From Sphingomonadales bacterium (GTDB lineage: Bacteria > Pseudomonadota > Alphaproteobacteria > Sphingomonadales > Sphingomonadaceae), in the NCBI GenBank assembly GCA_025351405.1, contig JANXVZ010000021.1, positions 62,001 through 126,000 of the forward strand: a stretch of 64,000 bases of DNA, read 5' to 3'. The position numbers and the translations under genes are program-made. This document shows positions 7,775-17,317 of this stretch, one piece after another (the stretch's first letter is position 1; the number at the start of each line of letters is the position of its first letter). The notes beneath the pieces are model-generated. The model made no database searches. It was not told where the DNA came from and was given only the letters and a program-made list of their open reading frames with translations.

Positions 7775-8815
7775 GTGAATATTTCCAGGGCCATGATGGC
7801 CGCGAGCGTTGCCACCCTTTCGCTTGGGTTGGCCACTGCAGCCGAGGCCCGTACGCAGATTCGCATGGTCGGTTCGACGACGGTCTATCCATTCAGCAAG
7901 GCGGTCTCCGAACAGTTCGTCAGGACCAACCCCAAGTTCCAGCCTCCGGTGATCGAAGGCACCGGCACCGGCGCCGGCATGAAACTGTTCTGTGCTGGCG
8001 TCGGCGCGCAGTTCCCTGACATCGAAAATGCCTCGCGCCGTATCAAGGCTTCGGAAATCAAGGGCTGCGCTGCAAATGGTGTCACCCAGATTGCCGAAAT
8101 CCAGGTCGGCCTCGATGGCATCGCGTTCGGTACCTCCAAGAAGTCGCAGGCCTACCCGCTGACCACCCGCGATATCTATGCCGCCATCGCAGCCAACCCG
8201 TTCGGCGCTCCCAACAAGTCGAAGACCTGGAAGGACGTCAATGCCAAGCTGCCGGCGGTTCCGATCCTGGTCTATGGCCCATCGTCGATCTCGGGGACGC
8301 GCGATGCGCTCGGTGAATTGATCATGACGGCCGGCTGCAAGACCAACCCCGCCACCGCCGCCCTCGAAAAGTCCGACGGTGACAAGTTCAAGGCGATCTG
8401 CACCAAGGTTCGCGAAGACGGAAAATATGTCGAAACCGGCGACAATCCCAACCTCATCGTCCAGAAGCTCGAGGCCAACCCGAACACCATCGGAATCTTC
8501 GGCTACAGCTATGTCGAGGAAAACGCCGATCGCCTGCGCGCTTTCACGGTCAACGGCGTGGCGCCGAGCTTCGAGACGGTGTCGAGCTTCAAATACGCCG
8601 GTTCGCGTCCGCTGTTTGTCTATGTGAAGCTTCAGCATGTTCGCGCCGTACCCGGCATGAGGGAGTTCCTTGCCGAATATTCGAAGGAAAGCACCTGGGG
8701 TAAGGGAGGCTACCTGTCGCGGCTCGGCTTGATCCCGGCTCCCGATGCCATCCGTGTGAAATCGGCGGCCGTTGCTGCCAAGCTTACGCCCCTCGACCCG
8801 GCGACGATCAACTAG
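7775..8815 (+). CDS. pstS: Periplasmic phosphate-binding protein PstS
   Basis: Captures inorganic phosphate in the periplasm and hands it to PstCA. 346 residues with an N-terminal signal peptide cut near the AEA motif at about residue 25. The mature protein starts with the family GSTTVYPF motif, and has the GTGTGAGMKLFCAG and SGTRDALGE phosphate-contact segments. The start is a GTG at 7775 preceded by GAGGGAGA. It is the first gene of the PhoB-controlled operon and is separated from pstC by a strong hairpin that should favour PstS over the membrane components. Confidence 0.96.
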   Translation: MNISRAMMAASVATLSLGLATAAEARTQIRMVGSTTVYPFSKAVSEQFVRTNPKFQPPVIEGTGTGAGMKLFCAGVGAQFPDIENASRRIKASEIKGCAANGVTQIAEIQVGLDGIAFGTSKKSQAYPLTTRDIYAAIAANPFGAPNKSKTWKDVNAKLPAVPILVYGPSSISGTRDALGELIMTAGCKTNPATAALEKSDGDKFKAICTKVREDGKYVETGDNPNLIVQKLEANPNTIGIFGYSYVEENADRLRAFTVNGVAPSFETVSSFKYAGSRPLFVYVKLQHVRAVPGMREFLAEYSKESTWGKGGYLSRLGLIPAPDAIRVKSAAVAAKLTPLDPATIN

Positions 8816-8825
8816 GACGAGACTC

Positions 8826-8849
8826 GCGGGGGTGGAACGCCACCCCCGC
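8826..8849 (+). terminator. Intercistronic hairpin between pstS and pstC
   Basis: Perfect 10-base stem: 8826-8835 pairs with 8840-8849 around an AACG loop. The sequence after it (CATTCTTCC) is only weakly T-rich. It probably acts as a partial terminator or 3'-end protector, giving excess pstS mRNA over the downstream transporter genes. Confidence 0.7.
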
Positions 8850-8874
8850 CATTCTTCCGGGGGCATAGCGCGAC

Positions 8875-10272
8875 ATGTCATTGTCGGTGATTTTCCTGAT
8901 CATTCTCGGACTTGGCGCGGTCGCGTTCTTCGCCGGCCGGGCGCGGGGCAATCTGTTTGATCCGGCAGTGGGCGCGGCCGCGGGCGAGCGGCCGCATTCG
9001 CGTCCGGTCTATCACGGCTGGTATGTCGCGCTTGCCGCCATCCTGCCGGCGTTGCTGTTGCTGACAGCCTGGAGTTTCATGCAGCCACGCTTGCTCGATG
9101 CAGGGATCGTCGCGTCGATGCCGGCGGCTGACCAACCCAAGACCCAGATCGATCGCGACGCCATCATCGATGAGGTCAAGGGCCTGGCCTCCGGCGAATT
9201 GCAGGATGCCTTCAATCCCGCCTCCAAGGCAGCCGTACCCGTTTACGAAGCGGCACGGCAGCGGCTGACGCTCGGCGCGCTTGTTGCTGCCGTCATGATC
9301 GGGCTGGCGGGTGCCGGCTGGGCTTATACCAGGCTGCGGCCGGACTTCCGCGCCCGTACTCGCGTCGAGCGGATTGTCATGGGCATTCTTATCGCCGCTT
9401 CGTTGATCGCGGTGCTGACGACATTCGGCATCGTGCTGTCGTTGCTGTTCGAGAGCCTGCGTTTCTTCAAAACGGTGTCGCCGATCGAGTTTCTCTTCGG
9501 AACGCAATGGAGTCCGCAGACTGCCATCCGTGCGGATCAGGCCGGCAGTTCCGGCGCCTTTGGCGCTGTGCCGCTGTTCTGGGGAACCATATTCATCGGA
9601 GCGATCATTGCGATGGCCGTCGCCATCCCGTTCGGGCTGATGTCGGCAATCTGGCTGACACAATATGCACCCGCCAAATTGCGCAGCGTCCTCAAGCCGC
9701 TCCTCGAAATTCTCGCCGGCGTGCCAACCGTGGTCTATGGCTTTTTTGCAGCCTTGACCGTGGCGCCGGCGCTGCGGGACTTTGCTTTTGCCGTAGGTAT
9801 CCCGGGTGCGTCGTCCGAGAGCGCACTTGCCGCTGGTCTGGTGATGGGCGTGATGATCATCCCGTTCGTTTCGTCCATGGCCGACGATTCAATGGCGGCA
9901 GTGCCCCAGGCGATGCGGGACGGCAGCCTAGCTATGGGGGCCACCCCTTCCGAAACCATCAAGCGGGTGCTGGTGCCCGCGGCGCTGCCGGGTATAGTCG
10001 GCGGCGTACTGCTCGCGGTCAGCCGCGCGATCGGTGAAACCATGATCGTCGTCATGGCCGCCGGCCTCGCCGCCAACATGACCGCAAACCCTTTTGCCAC
10101 GGTGACAACCGTGACGACCCAGATTGTCACCTTGCTGACGGGCGATCAGGAGTTCGATTCGCCGAAAACGCTGTCGGCGTTCGCGCTCGGGCTCGTGCTG
10201 TTCGTCGTTACGCTCATCCTCAACATCGTCGCCCTGCGCGTCGTGAAGAAATATCGGGAAGCATATGAGTGA
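8875..10272 (+). CDS. pstC: Phosphate ABC transporter permease PstC
   Basis: Inner-membrane subunit of the high-affinity phosphate importer. At 465 residues it is the long form common in Alphaproteobacteria: an N-terminal membrane segment, a periplasmic stretch (about 60-140) and a six-helix core. The binding-protein-dependent permease loop that docks PstB is seen as AVPQAMRDGSLAMGATPSETIKRV (read in parts, near residue 345), followed by AIGETMIVVMAAG. The end overlaps pstA by 8 bases, which implies coupled translation. Confidence 0.95.
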   Translation: MSLSVIFLIILGLGAVAFFAGRARGNLFDPAVGAAAGERPHSRPVYHGWYVALAAILPALLLLTAWSFMQPRLLDAGIVASMPAADQPKTQIDRDAIIDEVKGLASGELQDAFNPASKAAVPVYEAARQRLTLGALVAAVMIGLAGAGWAYTRLRPDFRARTRVERIVMGILIAASLIAVLTTFGIVLSLLFESLRFFKTVSPIEFLFGTQWSPQTAIRADQAGSSGAFGAVPLFWGTIFIGAIIAMAVAIPFGLMSAIWLTQYAPAKLRSVLKPLLEILAGVPTVVYGFFAALTVAPALRDFAFAVGIPGASSESALAAGLVMGVMIIPFVSSMADDSMAAVPQAMRDGSLAMGATPSETIKRVLVPAALPGIVGGVLLAVSRAIGETMIVVMAAGLAANMTANPFATVTTVTTQIVTLLTGDQEFDSPKTLSAFALGLVLFVVTLILNIVALRVVKKYREAYE

Positions 10273-11581
10273 CACACTCGTCGCCGGCCTGCCGATGAGC
10301 CGCGCACATGCCTCGCCCATCGCGAAGGCTCCAACCGACTGGAAGGATCCTGCGATGCGGCGGCGCATCGGCGCGCGTTATTCGGCCGAACGGCGTTTCA
10401 AGGCGCTGGGGTTGGCGGCTGTGCTGATCTCCGTGCTGTTTCTGGCCTTCTTGCTCGTCAACATGGCGATCAACGGCATTCCCGGTTTCATGCGCACGGA
10501 AATCAGGCTGGCGGTACCGGTGTCGGCTGAAACGCTGCACCTGACACCCGAGGCACTTGCCGGGCCGGACAAGGAAGCAGCGCTTTCGGCAGCAGATTTC
10601 TCAGGTGTCCTGACCGCGGCCGCGGTCACCAAGTTTGGTGAGAACGGCACCGCCTTCATTTCTGATACGGCCTGGACGCAACTGCGCGTTGCAGTCACCG
10701 CCGACCCGTCGATCATCGGCAAGACTGTCACCTTATGGGTGCCTGCGTCGGGGAACCTCGATCTCGTTGCCAAGGGCAAGGATCCGTCGTCGAACGCTCC
10801 CCTGTTGCGCCAGGTCTATCCGCAGATCAAAAGGGAGGGTGCAGTCCGCACCAGCTTCAACGGCAACTTCCTGACCGCAGCCGACTCGTCCGACCCTGTC
10901 GCGGTGGGCATCTGGGGCGCGTTCAAGGGTTCGATGCTGACCATGCTGGTTACGCTGGTACTCAGCTTTCCGGTCGGCGTGCTGTCGGCGCTGTATCTCG
11001 AAGAATATGCGCCAAAGAATCGATGGACCGACATGATCGAGGTTTCGATCAACAACCTCGCCGCAGTGCCTTCGATCATCTTCGGCCTGCTCGGCCTGGC
11101 GGTGTTTCTGGGTACCTTCAACATGCCGCGGTCGGCGCCGCTGGTCGGCGGCCTTACGCTGGCGCTGATGACCATGCCGGTTATCGTCATCGCCGGACGC
11201 AATGCCATCAAGGCTGTGGCACCGTCGATCCGCGATGCCGCGCTCGGCATCGGTGCATCGCCCGTCCAGGTCGTGTTCCAGCACGTCCTGCCACTGGCAC
11301 TCCCCGGCATCCTGACCGGCACGATCATCGGCATGGCGCGGGCGCTGGGAGAAACCGCACCGCTTTTGCTGATCGGCATGCGTGCCTTTGTCGGCGCTCC
11401 ACCAAAAGGCATCCTTGATTCCGCGACCGTGCTGCCGATGCAGGTGTTCCTGTGGTCGAACGAACTCAACCGCAGTTTCGTCGAAAAGACCAGCGCTGCG
11501 ATCATCGTGCTGCTTGCTTTCCTGCTGATGATGAACGGCGTGGCGATTTATCTACGCAACAAATTCGAGAGGCGCTGGTGA
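10265..11581 (+). CDS. pstA: Phosphate ABC transporter permease PstA
   Basis: Second permease of the phosphate importer, 438 residues. The N-terminal membrane segment (about 45-70) is followed by a large non-membrane insert (about 75-215) not present in the short enterobacterial form, then the permease core. The coupling loop is recognisable near [16 protein letters not shown], and [16 protein letters not shown] is the usual PstA helix. It overlaps pstC upstream by 8 bases and pstB downstream by 4 bases (GTGA), so the transporter subunits are translated as a coupled set. Confidence 0.95.
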   Translation: MSDTLVAGLPMSRAHASPIAKAPTDWKDPAMRRRIGARYSAERRFKALGLAAVLISVLFLAFLLVNMAINGIPGFMRTEIRLAVPVSAETLHLTPEALAGPDKEAALSAADFSGVLTAAAVTKFGENGTAFISDTAWTQLRVAVTADPSIIGKTVTLWVPASGNLDLVAKGKDPSSNAPLLRQVYPQIKREGAVRTSFNGNFLTAADSSDPVAVGIWGAFKGSMLTMLVTLVLSFPVGVLSALYLEEYAPKNRWTDMIEVSINNLAAVPSIIFGLLGLAVFLGTFNMPRSAPLVGGLTLALMTMPVIVIAGRNAIKAVAPSIRDAALGIGASPVQVVFQHVLPLALPGILTGTIIGMARALGETAPLLLIGMRAFVGAPPKGILDSATVLPMQVFLWSNELNRSFVEKTSAAIIVLLAFLLMMNGVAIYLRNKFERRW

Positions 11582-12393
11582 CCGAAATGGCAACAAATGC
11601 TCAAACGGTGACGCCATCGGCGGCAACCGATGCTGTCACCACCAAGATGACGGCGCGAGACGTCAGCGTATTCTACGGCGCCAAACAGGCGTTGAAGAGT
11701 GTCTCCATCGATGTCAGCCGCGAAAATGTCGTCGCCTTCATCGGGCCATCGGGCTGTGGCAAATCGACATTCCTGCGCTGCCTCAACCGCATGAACGACA
11801 CTGTCGCGTCGGCGCGGGTCGAAGGCGAGATAAAGCTCGATGGCGAAGACATCTACAGCGCCCAGATGGACGTTGTGCAGCTTCGCGCGCGCGTGGGCAT
11901 GGTATTCCAGAAGCCCAACCCGTTTCCCAAGTCGATCTACGAGAACGTGGCGTACGGGCCCCGCATTCATGGACTTGCGAAAACCAGGGCCGACATGGAC
12001 AATATCGTCGAAGGGTCCCTGCGCCGGGCCGGGCTGTGGGAAGAAGCCAAGGATCGCCTCCAGGAAAGCGGAACCGCCATGTCCGGTGGCCAGCAACAGC
12101 GGCTGTGCATCGCCCGCGCGATTGCGGTGGATCCAGAGGTCATCCTGATGGACGAGCCGTGCTCGGCGCTCGATCCGATCGCCACCGCCAAGATCGAGGA
12201 ACTGATCGACGACCTGCGGGGCAAATATGCCATCGTCATCGTCACGCACAACATGCAGCAGGCGGCGCGGGTCAGTCAGAAGACGGCGTTCTTCCACCTC
12301 GGCACCATGGTCGAATATGGCGACACATCGACCATCTTCACCAACCCGACAGAGCCGCGCACCAAGGACTACATAACCGGCCGCTACGGCTGA
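11578..12393 (+). CDS. pstB: Phosphate ABC transporter ATP-binding protein PstB
   Basis: Cytosolic ATPase that drives phosphate import. Walker A is GPSGCGKST near residue 55; the family loop [18 protein letters not shown], the signature [14 protein letters not shown] and Walker [14 protein letters not shown] follow, with the H-loop histidine in [12 protein letters not shown]. The GTG at 11578, overlapping the pstA stop, gives 271 residues; an ATG three codons later is an alternative. The reading frame is open much further upstream, but that part lies inside pstA and is not coding for this protein. Confidence 0.96.
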   Translation: MTEMATNAQTVTPSAATDAVTTKMTARDVSVFYGAKQALKSVSIDVSRENVVAFIGPSGCGKSTFLRCLNRMNDTVASARVEGEIKLDGEDIYSAQMDVVQLRARVGMVFQKPNPFPKSIYENVAYGPRIHGLAKTRADMDNIVEGSLRRAGLWEEAKDRLQESGTAMSGGQQQRLCIARAIAVDPEVILMDEPCSALDPIATAKIEELIDDLRGKYAIVIVTHNMQQAARVSQKTAFFHLGTMVEYGDTSTIFTNPTEPRTKDYITGRYG

Positions 12394-12416
12394 TTATCCC
12401 ATTCAAGGAGTTACCC

Positions 12417-13127
12417 GTGGCTGAAGTTACCGCCCATACCGTCAAGTCCTTCGACGACGACATCAAGCAGTTGCGCTCGATCATCACCCAGATGGGCGGG
12501 CTATGCGAGGCGCAGATTGTCAGCGCCATAGATGCACTGGTGTCGCGCAACACCGATGCGGCGGCAGCCGTCATTGCTGCCGACGAACGCATCGACATGC
12601 TCGAAGCCGAGGCCGAAGCCCTTGCCGTCCGCATCATAGCGCTCAGGGCGCCCATGGCGGATGACCTGCGGGAAATCATCGCGGCGCTGAAAATTTCGTC
12701 GGTGCTGGAACGCATCGGCGATTATGCCAAGAACATCGCCAAGCGTGCGGCCGCCCTGTCCACCGCACCGCCGGTCGGCCCAGTGGTCATCGTCCCTGAA
12801 ATGGGGCGCGTGGTCGTCGGCATGATCAAGGACGTTCTTGATGCTTTCGTCGATCGCGATGCCGACCTGGCGCTTGCGGTATGCCAGCGCGACCAGAAGG
12901 TGGACGACTTCTATAACAGCCTGTTCCGCTCGCTGCTGACGTTCATGATGGAAAACCCGCAGGCCATCACGCCGTCCACGCATCTGTTGTTCGTCGCCAA
13001 GAACCTCGAGCGCATGGGCGACCACGCCACCAACGTCGGCGAAATGGTGTATTTTGCCGTCACCGGTCAGCACATCGTCGATCGCCCCAAGACCGACGAC
13101 ACGTCGAGCTATTCGGTCAGCGGCTGA
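12417..13127 (+). CDS. phoU: Phosphate signalling protein PhoU
   Basis: Cytosolic helical protein that connects PstSCAB to PhoR and restrains the Pho response when phosphate is plentiful. 236 residues forming two PhoU repeats, each a three-helix bundle with acidic metal-binding motifs; the KNLERMGDHATNVGEM segment near residue 200 is the classic second-repeat signature, and SVLERIGDYAKNIAKR near residue 100 is the first. The GTG at 12417 sits 7 bases after an AAGGAG site, which decides the start against longer readings that run into pstB. Confidence 0.95.
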   Translation: MAEVTAHTVKSFDDDIKQLRSIITQMGGLCEAQIVSAIDALVSRNTDAAAAVIAADERIDMLEAEAEALAVRIIALRAPMADDLREIIAALKISSVLERIGDYAKNIAKRAAALSTAPPVGPVVIVPEMGRVVVGMIKDVLDAFVDRDADLALAVCQRDQKVDDFYNSLFRSLLTFMMENPQAITPSTHLLFVAKNLERMGDHATNVGEMVYFAVTGQHIVDRPKTDDTSSYSVSG

Positions 13128-13141
13128 CCCTTCGCAGGAGT

Positions 13142-13852
13142 ATGAGCGTGCGTCCGAAAATTCTGCTTGTCGAAGACGATGCCAATCTCGTTGAACTGAT
13201 CTGCTACAATCTGGAAAAAGAAGGCTTCGACGTCATTCGTACCGGCGATGGCGAGGAAGCGCTGGTGTTGGCCGAGGAGGACAAGCCCGACCTCGTAATC
13301 CTGGACTGGATGATCGCCAACCTGTCCGGGATCGAGGTCTGTCGTCGCCTCCGTCGCGCCCCCGGCACTGCCAACCTGCCGATTGTCATGCTGACCGCGC
13401 GTGCTGAGGAAGCCGACCGTATCCGTGGTCTCGAGACCGGCGCCGATGATTACGTCACCAAGCCGTTTTCACCCCGCGAACTCATCGCCAGGGTTCGTGC
13501 CGTACTGCGGCGGCTGCGACCGGCGCTTTCAGGCGGCAACCTAGACTATGCCGGCATCATCATGGACACCGCCGCGCACAAGGTGACGCGCGATGGCCAG
13601 AGCGTGCAACTCGGGCCGACCGAATTTCGGTTGCTGCGGCATTTCCTCGAACATCCCGGCCGGGTGTTCAGTCGCGAACAGTTGCTCGACGCGGTGTGGG
13701 GCAGGGACGTTTACGTCGAGCAACGCACGGTCGACGTCCATATCCGGCGTTTGCGCAAGGCCGTGAATGGCGAAGTGTTGCCCGATGTCATCCGGACCGT
13801 GCGATCGGCGGGCTATGCACTGGACCTTGAAGCGGTGCCGATGCGCACCTGA
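13142..13852 (+). CDS. phoB: Phosphate-regulon response regulator PhoB
   Basis: OmpR/PhoB-type transcription factor activated by PhoR. The receiver domain (1-120) has the acidic pair in LLVEDDAN, phospho-acceptor Asp55 (VILDWM), the Thr in MLTARAEE and the Lys in VTKPFSPREL. The C-terminal winged helix contains LGPTEFRLLRHFLEHPGRVFSRE read in pieces and the recognition helix with RTVDVHIRRLRKA. 236 residues. It should bind the Pho box at 7628-7667, making an autoregulated loop as the last gene of the operon; it starts 14 bases after phoU with a GCAGGAG site. Confidence 0.96.
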   Translation: MSVRPKILLVEDDANLVELICYNLEKEGFDVIRTGDGEEALVLAEEDKPDLVILDWMIANLSGIEVCRRLRRAPGTANLPIVMLTARAEEADRIRGLETGADDYVTKPFSPRELIARVRAVLRRLRPALSGGNLDYAGIIMDTAAHKVTRDGQSVQLGPTEFRLLRHFLEHPGRVFSREQLLDAVWGRDVYVEQRTVDVHIRRLRKAVNGEVLPDVIRTVRSAGYALDLEAVPMRT

Positions 13853-13939
13853 TTTTAAGCGTTAGCCACCCTATGCCCCCTTTCCGTTCTGGTCGCCCTA
13901 CGATAGAGGCGGCGGGCAACAATCGGGGCTGATTTCTCA

Positions 13940-14836
13940 ATGACTCTGCGTTTCGACAATCGCGTTGCCATCGTCACCGGTGCCGGTGGCGGTCTCGGCA
14001 AGGCCTATGCCATGGAACTGGCACGGCGTGGCGCCAAGGTCGTGGTCAACGATCTTGGTGGGGCGCGCGACGGATCGGGAAGCTCGCTTTCGGCGGCGCA
14101 GACGGTTGTCGACGCGATCATTGCCGAAGGCGGCGAAGCGATGGCGAATGGCGCGAGCGTTACCGATGCCGCCGCGGTGGAAAAGATGGTGGCGTTCGTG
14201 AAGGAGCGCTGGGGCCGTATCGACATCCTCATCAACAATGCCGGCATCCTGCGGGACAAGACGTTCGTGAAGATGAGCCATGATGATTTCCGCCAGGTCG
14301 TCGATGTGCATTTGATGGGATCGATGATCTGCACCAAGGCGGTCTGGGAGACCATGCGCGAACAGGCCTTTGGACGCATCCTGATGACGACGAGCTCGAC
14401 AGGGCTCTACGGCAATTTCGGCCAGGCGAACTATGGCGCCGCCAAGATGGGCCTCGTCGGGCTGATGAAGACGCTGGCGCTGGAAGGCGCGAAGTACAAT
14501 GTCCGCATCAACACGATCGCACCGCTGGCCGCGACGCGCATGACCGAGGATCTGCTGCCGCCCGAAATGCTGTCGCGCATGGGGCCGGAAACGGTTGCGC
14601 CCGCGGCGATTTATCTTGTCAGCGACGATGCCCCCACCAACGCCGTCATCAACGCCGGCGGCGGTGGCTTCGAACGCAGCTATGTGACCTTGACCCGGGG
14701 GATCCACGTCTCCGCCGAGGACATGACCGCAGAAACCATTGCCGCCAGGTTCGCCGAGATCAGCGACCGTACTGGCGAGGTCGTCCCCGATACCGGCGCG
14801 GCTCAGGGCGCAATGGCACTCGGCGGCGGTGCCTAG
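13940..14836 (+). CDS. SDR-family NAD(P)-dependent oxidoreductase (HSD17B4-like)
   Basis: Short-chain dehydrogenase of 298 residues, longer than the usual 250. The Rossmann motif is TGAGGGLGKAYA (about 12-23), followed by VVVNDLGGARDGSG, NNAG, and the catalytic Ser with YGAAK (Tyr/Lys). The VNDLGG loop and the length resemble the dehydrogenase domain of peroxisomal multifunctional enzyme 2, which oxidises 3-hydroxyacyl-CoA, so fatty-acyl-CoA oxidation is the best guess. The C-terminal 45 residues extend beyond the SDR fold. It follows phoB by 87 bases with no clear terminator, and its 3' end overlaps the convergent DUF2794 gene by 4 bases. Confidence 0.85.
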   Translation: MTLRFDNRVAIVTGAGGGLGKAYAMELARRGAKVVVNDLGGARDGSGSSLSAAQTVVDAIIAEGGEAMANGASVTDAAAVEKMVAFVKERWGRIDILINNAGILRDKTFVKMSHDDFRQVVDVHLMGSMICTKAVWETMREQAFGRILMTTSSTGLYGNFGQANYGAAKMGLVGLMKTLALEGAKYNVRINTIAPLAATRMTEDLLPPEMLSRMGPETVAPAAIYLVSDDAPTNAVINAGGGGFERSYVTLTRGIHVSAEDMTAETIAARFAEISDRTGEVVPDTGAAQGAMALGGGA

Positions 14837-15180
14837 GCTTCTACCAGCTTGACCAACCGGCGTTCGACCGGCGCCAGCACATTGGCAAGGTCGTGCCCAC
14901 GCTTCAGGGTCACGCCGCCTTCGCCATAGAGTATCCACTCGCCCTGTTTGAGCCGCAACGCCGGATCCTTGACGATGCGGACTTCGGGGTTTTCGGCCGA
15001 GCGTCGGAATGCCGAGAAGCTCGCGGTCTTTGCGCCCAGGTCAAGGGCGTAGTCACGCCAGTGGCCGGCGGCAACCATGCGGCCATAAAGTGACAATATC
15101 CGATCGAGTTCGGAGCGGGTAAAAGCGACCTGGGGCGGCGTTCGCAAAGGTGTGACGTTATCCAAATGCCAGGGTCCCAC
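14833..15180 (-). CDS. DUF2794-family protein
   Basis: Small soluble protein of 115 residues belonging to a domain family found mainly in Alphaproteobacteria. Recognisable features are the FTRSELDRILSLYGRMVAAG segment and the C-terminal LKRGHDLANVL. Its function is not known. No signal peptide or membrane segment is present. The likely start is GTG at 15180; translation may also begin at a later codon just before PQVAFTRSEL. It follows the serine acetyltransferase gene by 14 bases on the same strand and is probably co-transcribed. Confidence 0.8.
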   Translation of the reverse strand: MGPWHLDNVTPLRTPPQVAFTRSELDRILSLYGRMVAAGHWRDYALDLGAKTASFSAFRRSAENPEVRIVKDPALRLKQGEWILYGEGGVTLKRGHDLANVLAPVERRLVKLVEA

Positions 15181-15194
15181 CCGCCGGCAACATG

Positions 15195-15863
15195 TTACGC
15201 CGAGCGCTTCTTGTCGTCATCGGTCAGCGCATTCAGACGAGCGCGCAGCATTTCGACCTCGCACCGCAGCAGCTCGAACTTTTGCGTTTCGGGGTCATAC
15301 TTCTGGCTGCAGGGCGTGCCATAAGGCAGAAAGGGTTTGGCGTAGTCGCCGACATCGACGGGAACCGAGCGCGCCGGTATTCCGACCATGGTGGCGCCCT
15401 CTGGAACGTCCCGCGTGACGACGGCATTTGCCCCCACCCTGGCGCGGTTGCCCACAGTGATCGGCCCCAGAACCTGTGCACCGGACCCGATGATGACGCC
15501 GTCCTCCAGCGTCGGGTGGCGCTTGCCCGGGACCCCGTTGGCTGGATCGGTGCCGCCCAGGGTGACGCACTGGTAGATCGTGACATTGTTACCGATGACG
15601 GCCGTTTCGCCGATGACGACAAAGCCATGATCGATAAAGAAATTGCGTCCGATGGTGGCGCCCGGATGGATGTCGATGGCAGTCAGGAATCGCGAGGCAT
15701 GGTTGACGATCCGCGCCAGCAGGAACAGCCGCGCGTTGTACAAGCCATGGGCAATCCGGTGCAGGCCCAGCGCCAGCACACCGGGATAGGTCAGCACTTC
15801 CCAGCGTGACCGCGGGGCCGGATCGCGCGACTTGATCGAATCGAGATAGGTCAGCAGCGACAT
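15195..15863 (-). CDS. Serine O-acetyltransferase (CysE/EpsC-type)
   Basis: Left-handed beta-helix acetyltransferase of 222 residues that most likely makes O-acetylserine for cysteine synthesis. It has the short N-terminal helical part of the EpsC subgroup ([21 protein letters not shown]), then hexapeptide repeats with [25 protein letters not shown] and [16 protein letters not shown], the sequence that carries the catalytic His. The start is the ATG at 15863, which has an AGGAG site; the frame is open 19 codons further up without one. It is upstream of and probably co-transcribed with DUF2794, and divergent from the PRC-barrel gene. Confidence 0.88.
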   Translation of the reverse strand: MSLLTYLDSIKSRDPAPRSRWEVLTYPGVLALGLHRIAHGLYNARLFLLARIVNHASRFLTAIDIHPGATIGRNFFIDHGFVVIGETAVIGNNVTIYQCVTLGGTDPANGVPGKRHPTLEDGVIIGSGAQVLGPITVGNRARVGANAVVTRDVPEGATMVGIPARSVPVDVGDYAKPFLPYGTPCSQKYDPETQKFELLRCEVEMLRARLNALTDDDKKRSA

Positions 15864-15979
15864 TGCAGAACTCCTGCGCAACGTTCCTGCGCTGTCCGCG
15901 TGGGCACCTTGTCCCGACACGGCTCACCGCATTTTGCGCCGGTTTTACCCGTGTTTGCGATGGAGCGCCAGCACCACCG

Positions 15980-16005
15980 GGAACAGCGCGAAAGCCCCCG
16001 GCGTT
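15980..16005 (+). promoter_or_regulatory. Putative EcfG (general stress sigma) promoter of the PRC-barrel gene
   Basis: GGAAC at 15980-15984, a 17-base spacer, and CGTT at 16002-16005. This matches the GGAAC-N16/17-CGTT consensus of alphaproteobacterial EcfG sigma factors. The start codon is 33 bases downstream at 16039. Confidence 0.7.
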
Positions 16006-16038
16006 TCGGAGATATCGTTCAACCTTGGGAGAGAGACG

Positions 16039-16587
16039 ATGACTGACAACCGCTTTGTAGACGCATCAAATACACCCAACCGCGACACGGTGGTGGGATC
16101 GACCGGCAATGAGCCCGCCGCCCCAGTTCACATGGCAGGCGGCAATGAACGCGAACACGAGGACAGCAGCGCCTACGCGGCCGACTCCCGCGATAGTTGG
16201 CGCGACGCTGATCGTGACGCGACGACCGCCATTGATACCGACGAGACGCACGCGTTGATCGCGGCCGATAAGGTGCGGGGGACCAGTGTCTACGACCAGG
16301 ATGGTGACAAAATCGGCAGCGTTGATTCGGTGATGATCAACAAGGTTTCGGGCAAGGTTGCCTATGCCGTGATGTCCTTTGGGGGGTTCCTCGGCATCGG
16401 CGAACGCTTCCACCCGCTGCCGTGGGACGCACTGCGCTATGATACCGAGCTTGGCGGCTATCGCGTCAATCAGTCAGCAGACAAGTTGCGGGACGCGCCG
16501 AACTACGACCGCACGGAGGTCGACTCGTACGACTACGATCGCCGGGGCCGCGAACTGTCCGGCTATTATGGTTTTCCCAGCCTCTGA
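16039..16587 (+). CDS. PRC-barrel domain stress protein
   Basis: 182-residue soluble protein. The first 75 residues are polar and probably disordered. A PRC-barrel domain follows (about 80-140; RGTSVYDQDGDKIGSVDSVM then KVAYAVMSFGGFLGIGERFHPLPW), then a Tyr/Asp/Arg-rich tail. PRC-barrel proteins of this small type are typical members of the alphaproteobacterial general stress regulon; no enzymatic role is known. The upstream EcfG-like promoter supports this. The ATG at 16039 has a GGGAGAGAGA purine tract before it; the frame is open further up but overlaps the promoter. Confidence 0.85.
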   Translation: MTDNRFVDASNTPNRDTVVGSTGNEPAAPVHMAGGNEREHEDSSAYAADSRDSWRDADRDATTAIDTDETHALIAADKVRGTSVYDQDGDKIGSVDSVMINKVSGKVAYAVMSFGGFLGIGERFHPLPWDALRYDTELGGYRVNQSADKLRDAPNYDRTEVDSYDYDRRGRELSGYYGFPSL

Positions 16588-16608
16588 CGATTGGCTGACA
16601 CGGTAAGG

Positions 16609-16644
16609 AAGCGCCATGCCGGAAGCCCCGGCATGGCGCTTTTG
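16609..16644. terminator. Bidirectional terminator between PRC-barrel gene and ahpD
   Basis: Perfect 14-base stem: 16609-16622 pairs with 16628-16641 around a 5-base loop, with TTTT over 16640-16643. It lies in the short convergent gap and can end transcripts from both sides; the T-run is on the plus strand. Confidence 0.85.
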
Positions 16645-16650
16645 CGTGTC

Positions 16651-17169
16651 CTACAGCGCCTGCAGTGTCCGGGCGACGGCGTGGACGACAGCGGCAATTC
16701 GCACCGCAGCCTGGATCTTGTCAGGACCTACGCCGGCCGCAGCGAGCACCTTGTCGTGCGCGTCGATGCACATTCCGCAGCCGTTGACCGCCGAGACCGC
16801 GAGGCTGAACAGCTCGAAATCCGCCTTGTCGATGCCGGGCGAGCCGATGACGTTCATGCGCAGCTTTGCTGGCATGGTCTTGTAGTCGGGCCGCGACGCA
16901 AGATGGACGAACCGATAATAAATATTGTTCATCGCCATGATCGAGGCAGCGGCCTTGGCGGCGTTCAACGCTTCGGGCGCCAACTTGTCGGCGGCTTCTG
17001 CTTCGACGGCGTCGATGACCGGCTTGTACGCGCAGGCATGGGCGACGGCGACGAGCGTGCCCCACTTCTGCTGGTCGTTCAGCAACTGCTCGGTGAGCAG
17101 CGAACTGACATTGAGACGCAGGTCCTTGGCGTGATCAGGAAGCGTTTTGGCGAGATCTGAAAAAAGCAT
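16651..17169 (-). CDS. ahpD: Alkyl hydroperoxide reductase AhpD
   Basis: Thiol-disulfide partner that reduces AhpC, itself reduced by lipoylated dihydrolipoamide acyltransferase in the mycobacterial system. 172 residues, all-helical CMD fold. The active-site relay is fully present: Glu119, the CGMC motif with Cys131 and Cys134, and His138, matching Glu118/Cys130/Cys133/His137 of M. tuberculosis AhpD. The start is the ATG at 17169 with AGGAG upstream; the frame runs 9 codons further without a site. It lies downstream of ahpC, separated by a strong hairpin, so read-through or an own promoter is needed. Confidence 0.93.
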   Translation of the reverse strand: MLFSDLAKTLPDHAKDLRLNVSSLLTEQLLNDQQKWGTLVAVAHACAYKPVIDAVEAEAADKLAPEALNAAKAAASIMAMNNIYYRFVHLASRPDYKTMPAKLRMNVIGSPGIDKADFELFSLAVSAVNGCGMCIDAHDKVLAAAGVGPDKIQAAVRIAAVVHAVARTLQAL

Positions 17170-17268
17170 GCAAGTCTCCTGCTGTGCCACCGGCACAACA
17201 ACCCAAGGGATAATTTAGCCGGCGCGGGGCGGAGACGCCCACCCTGCTGGCCTGACTGATATGAAATT

Positions 17269-17310
17269 GCGCCCGGCGCAGCCTTGCAGAACTGCGGCTG
17301 CGCCGGGCGC
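17269..17310 (-). terminator. Terminator downstream of ahpC
   Basis: 15-base perfect stem: 17269-17283 pairs with 17296-17310 around a 12-base loop. On the minus strand the stem is followed by AATTTCAT. It begins just after the ahpC stop and should limit read-through into ahpD, so that AhpC is made in excess. Confidence 0.75.
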
Positions 17311-17317
17311 GGGCGCG

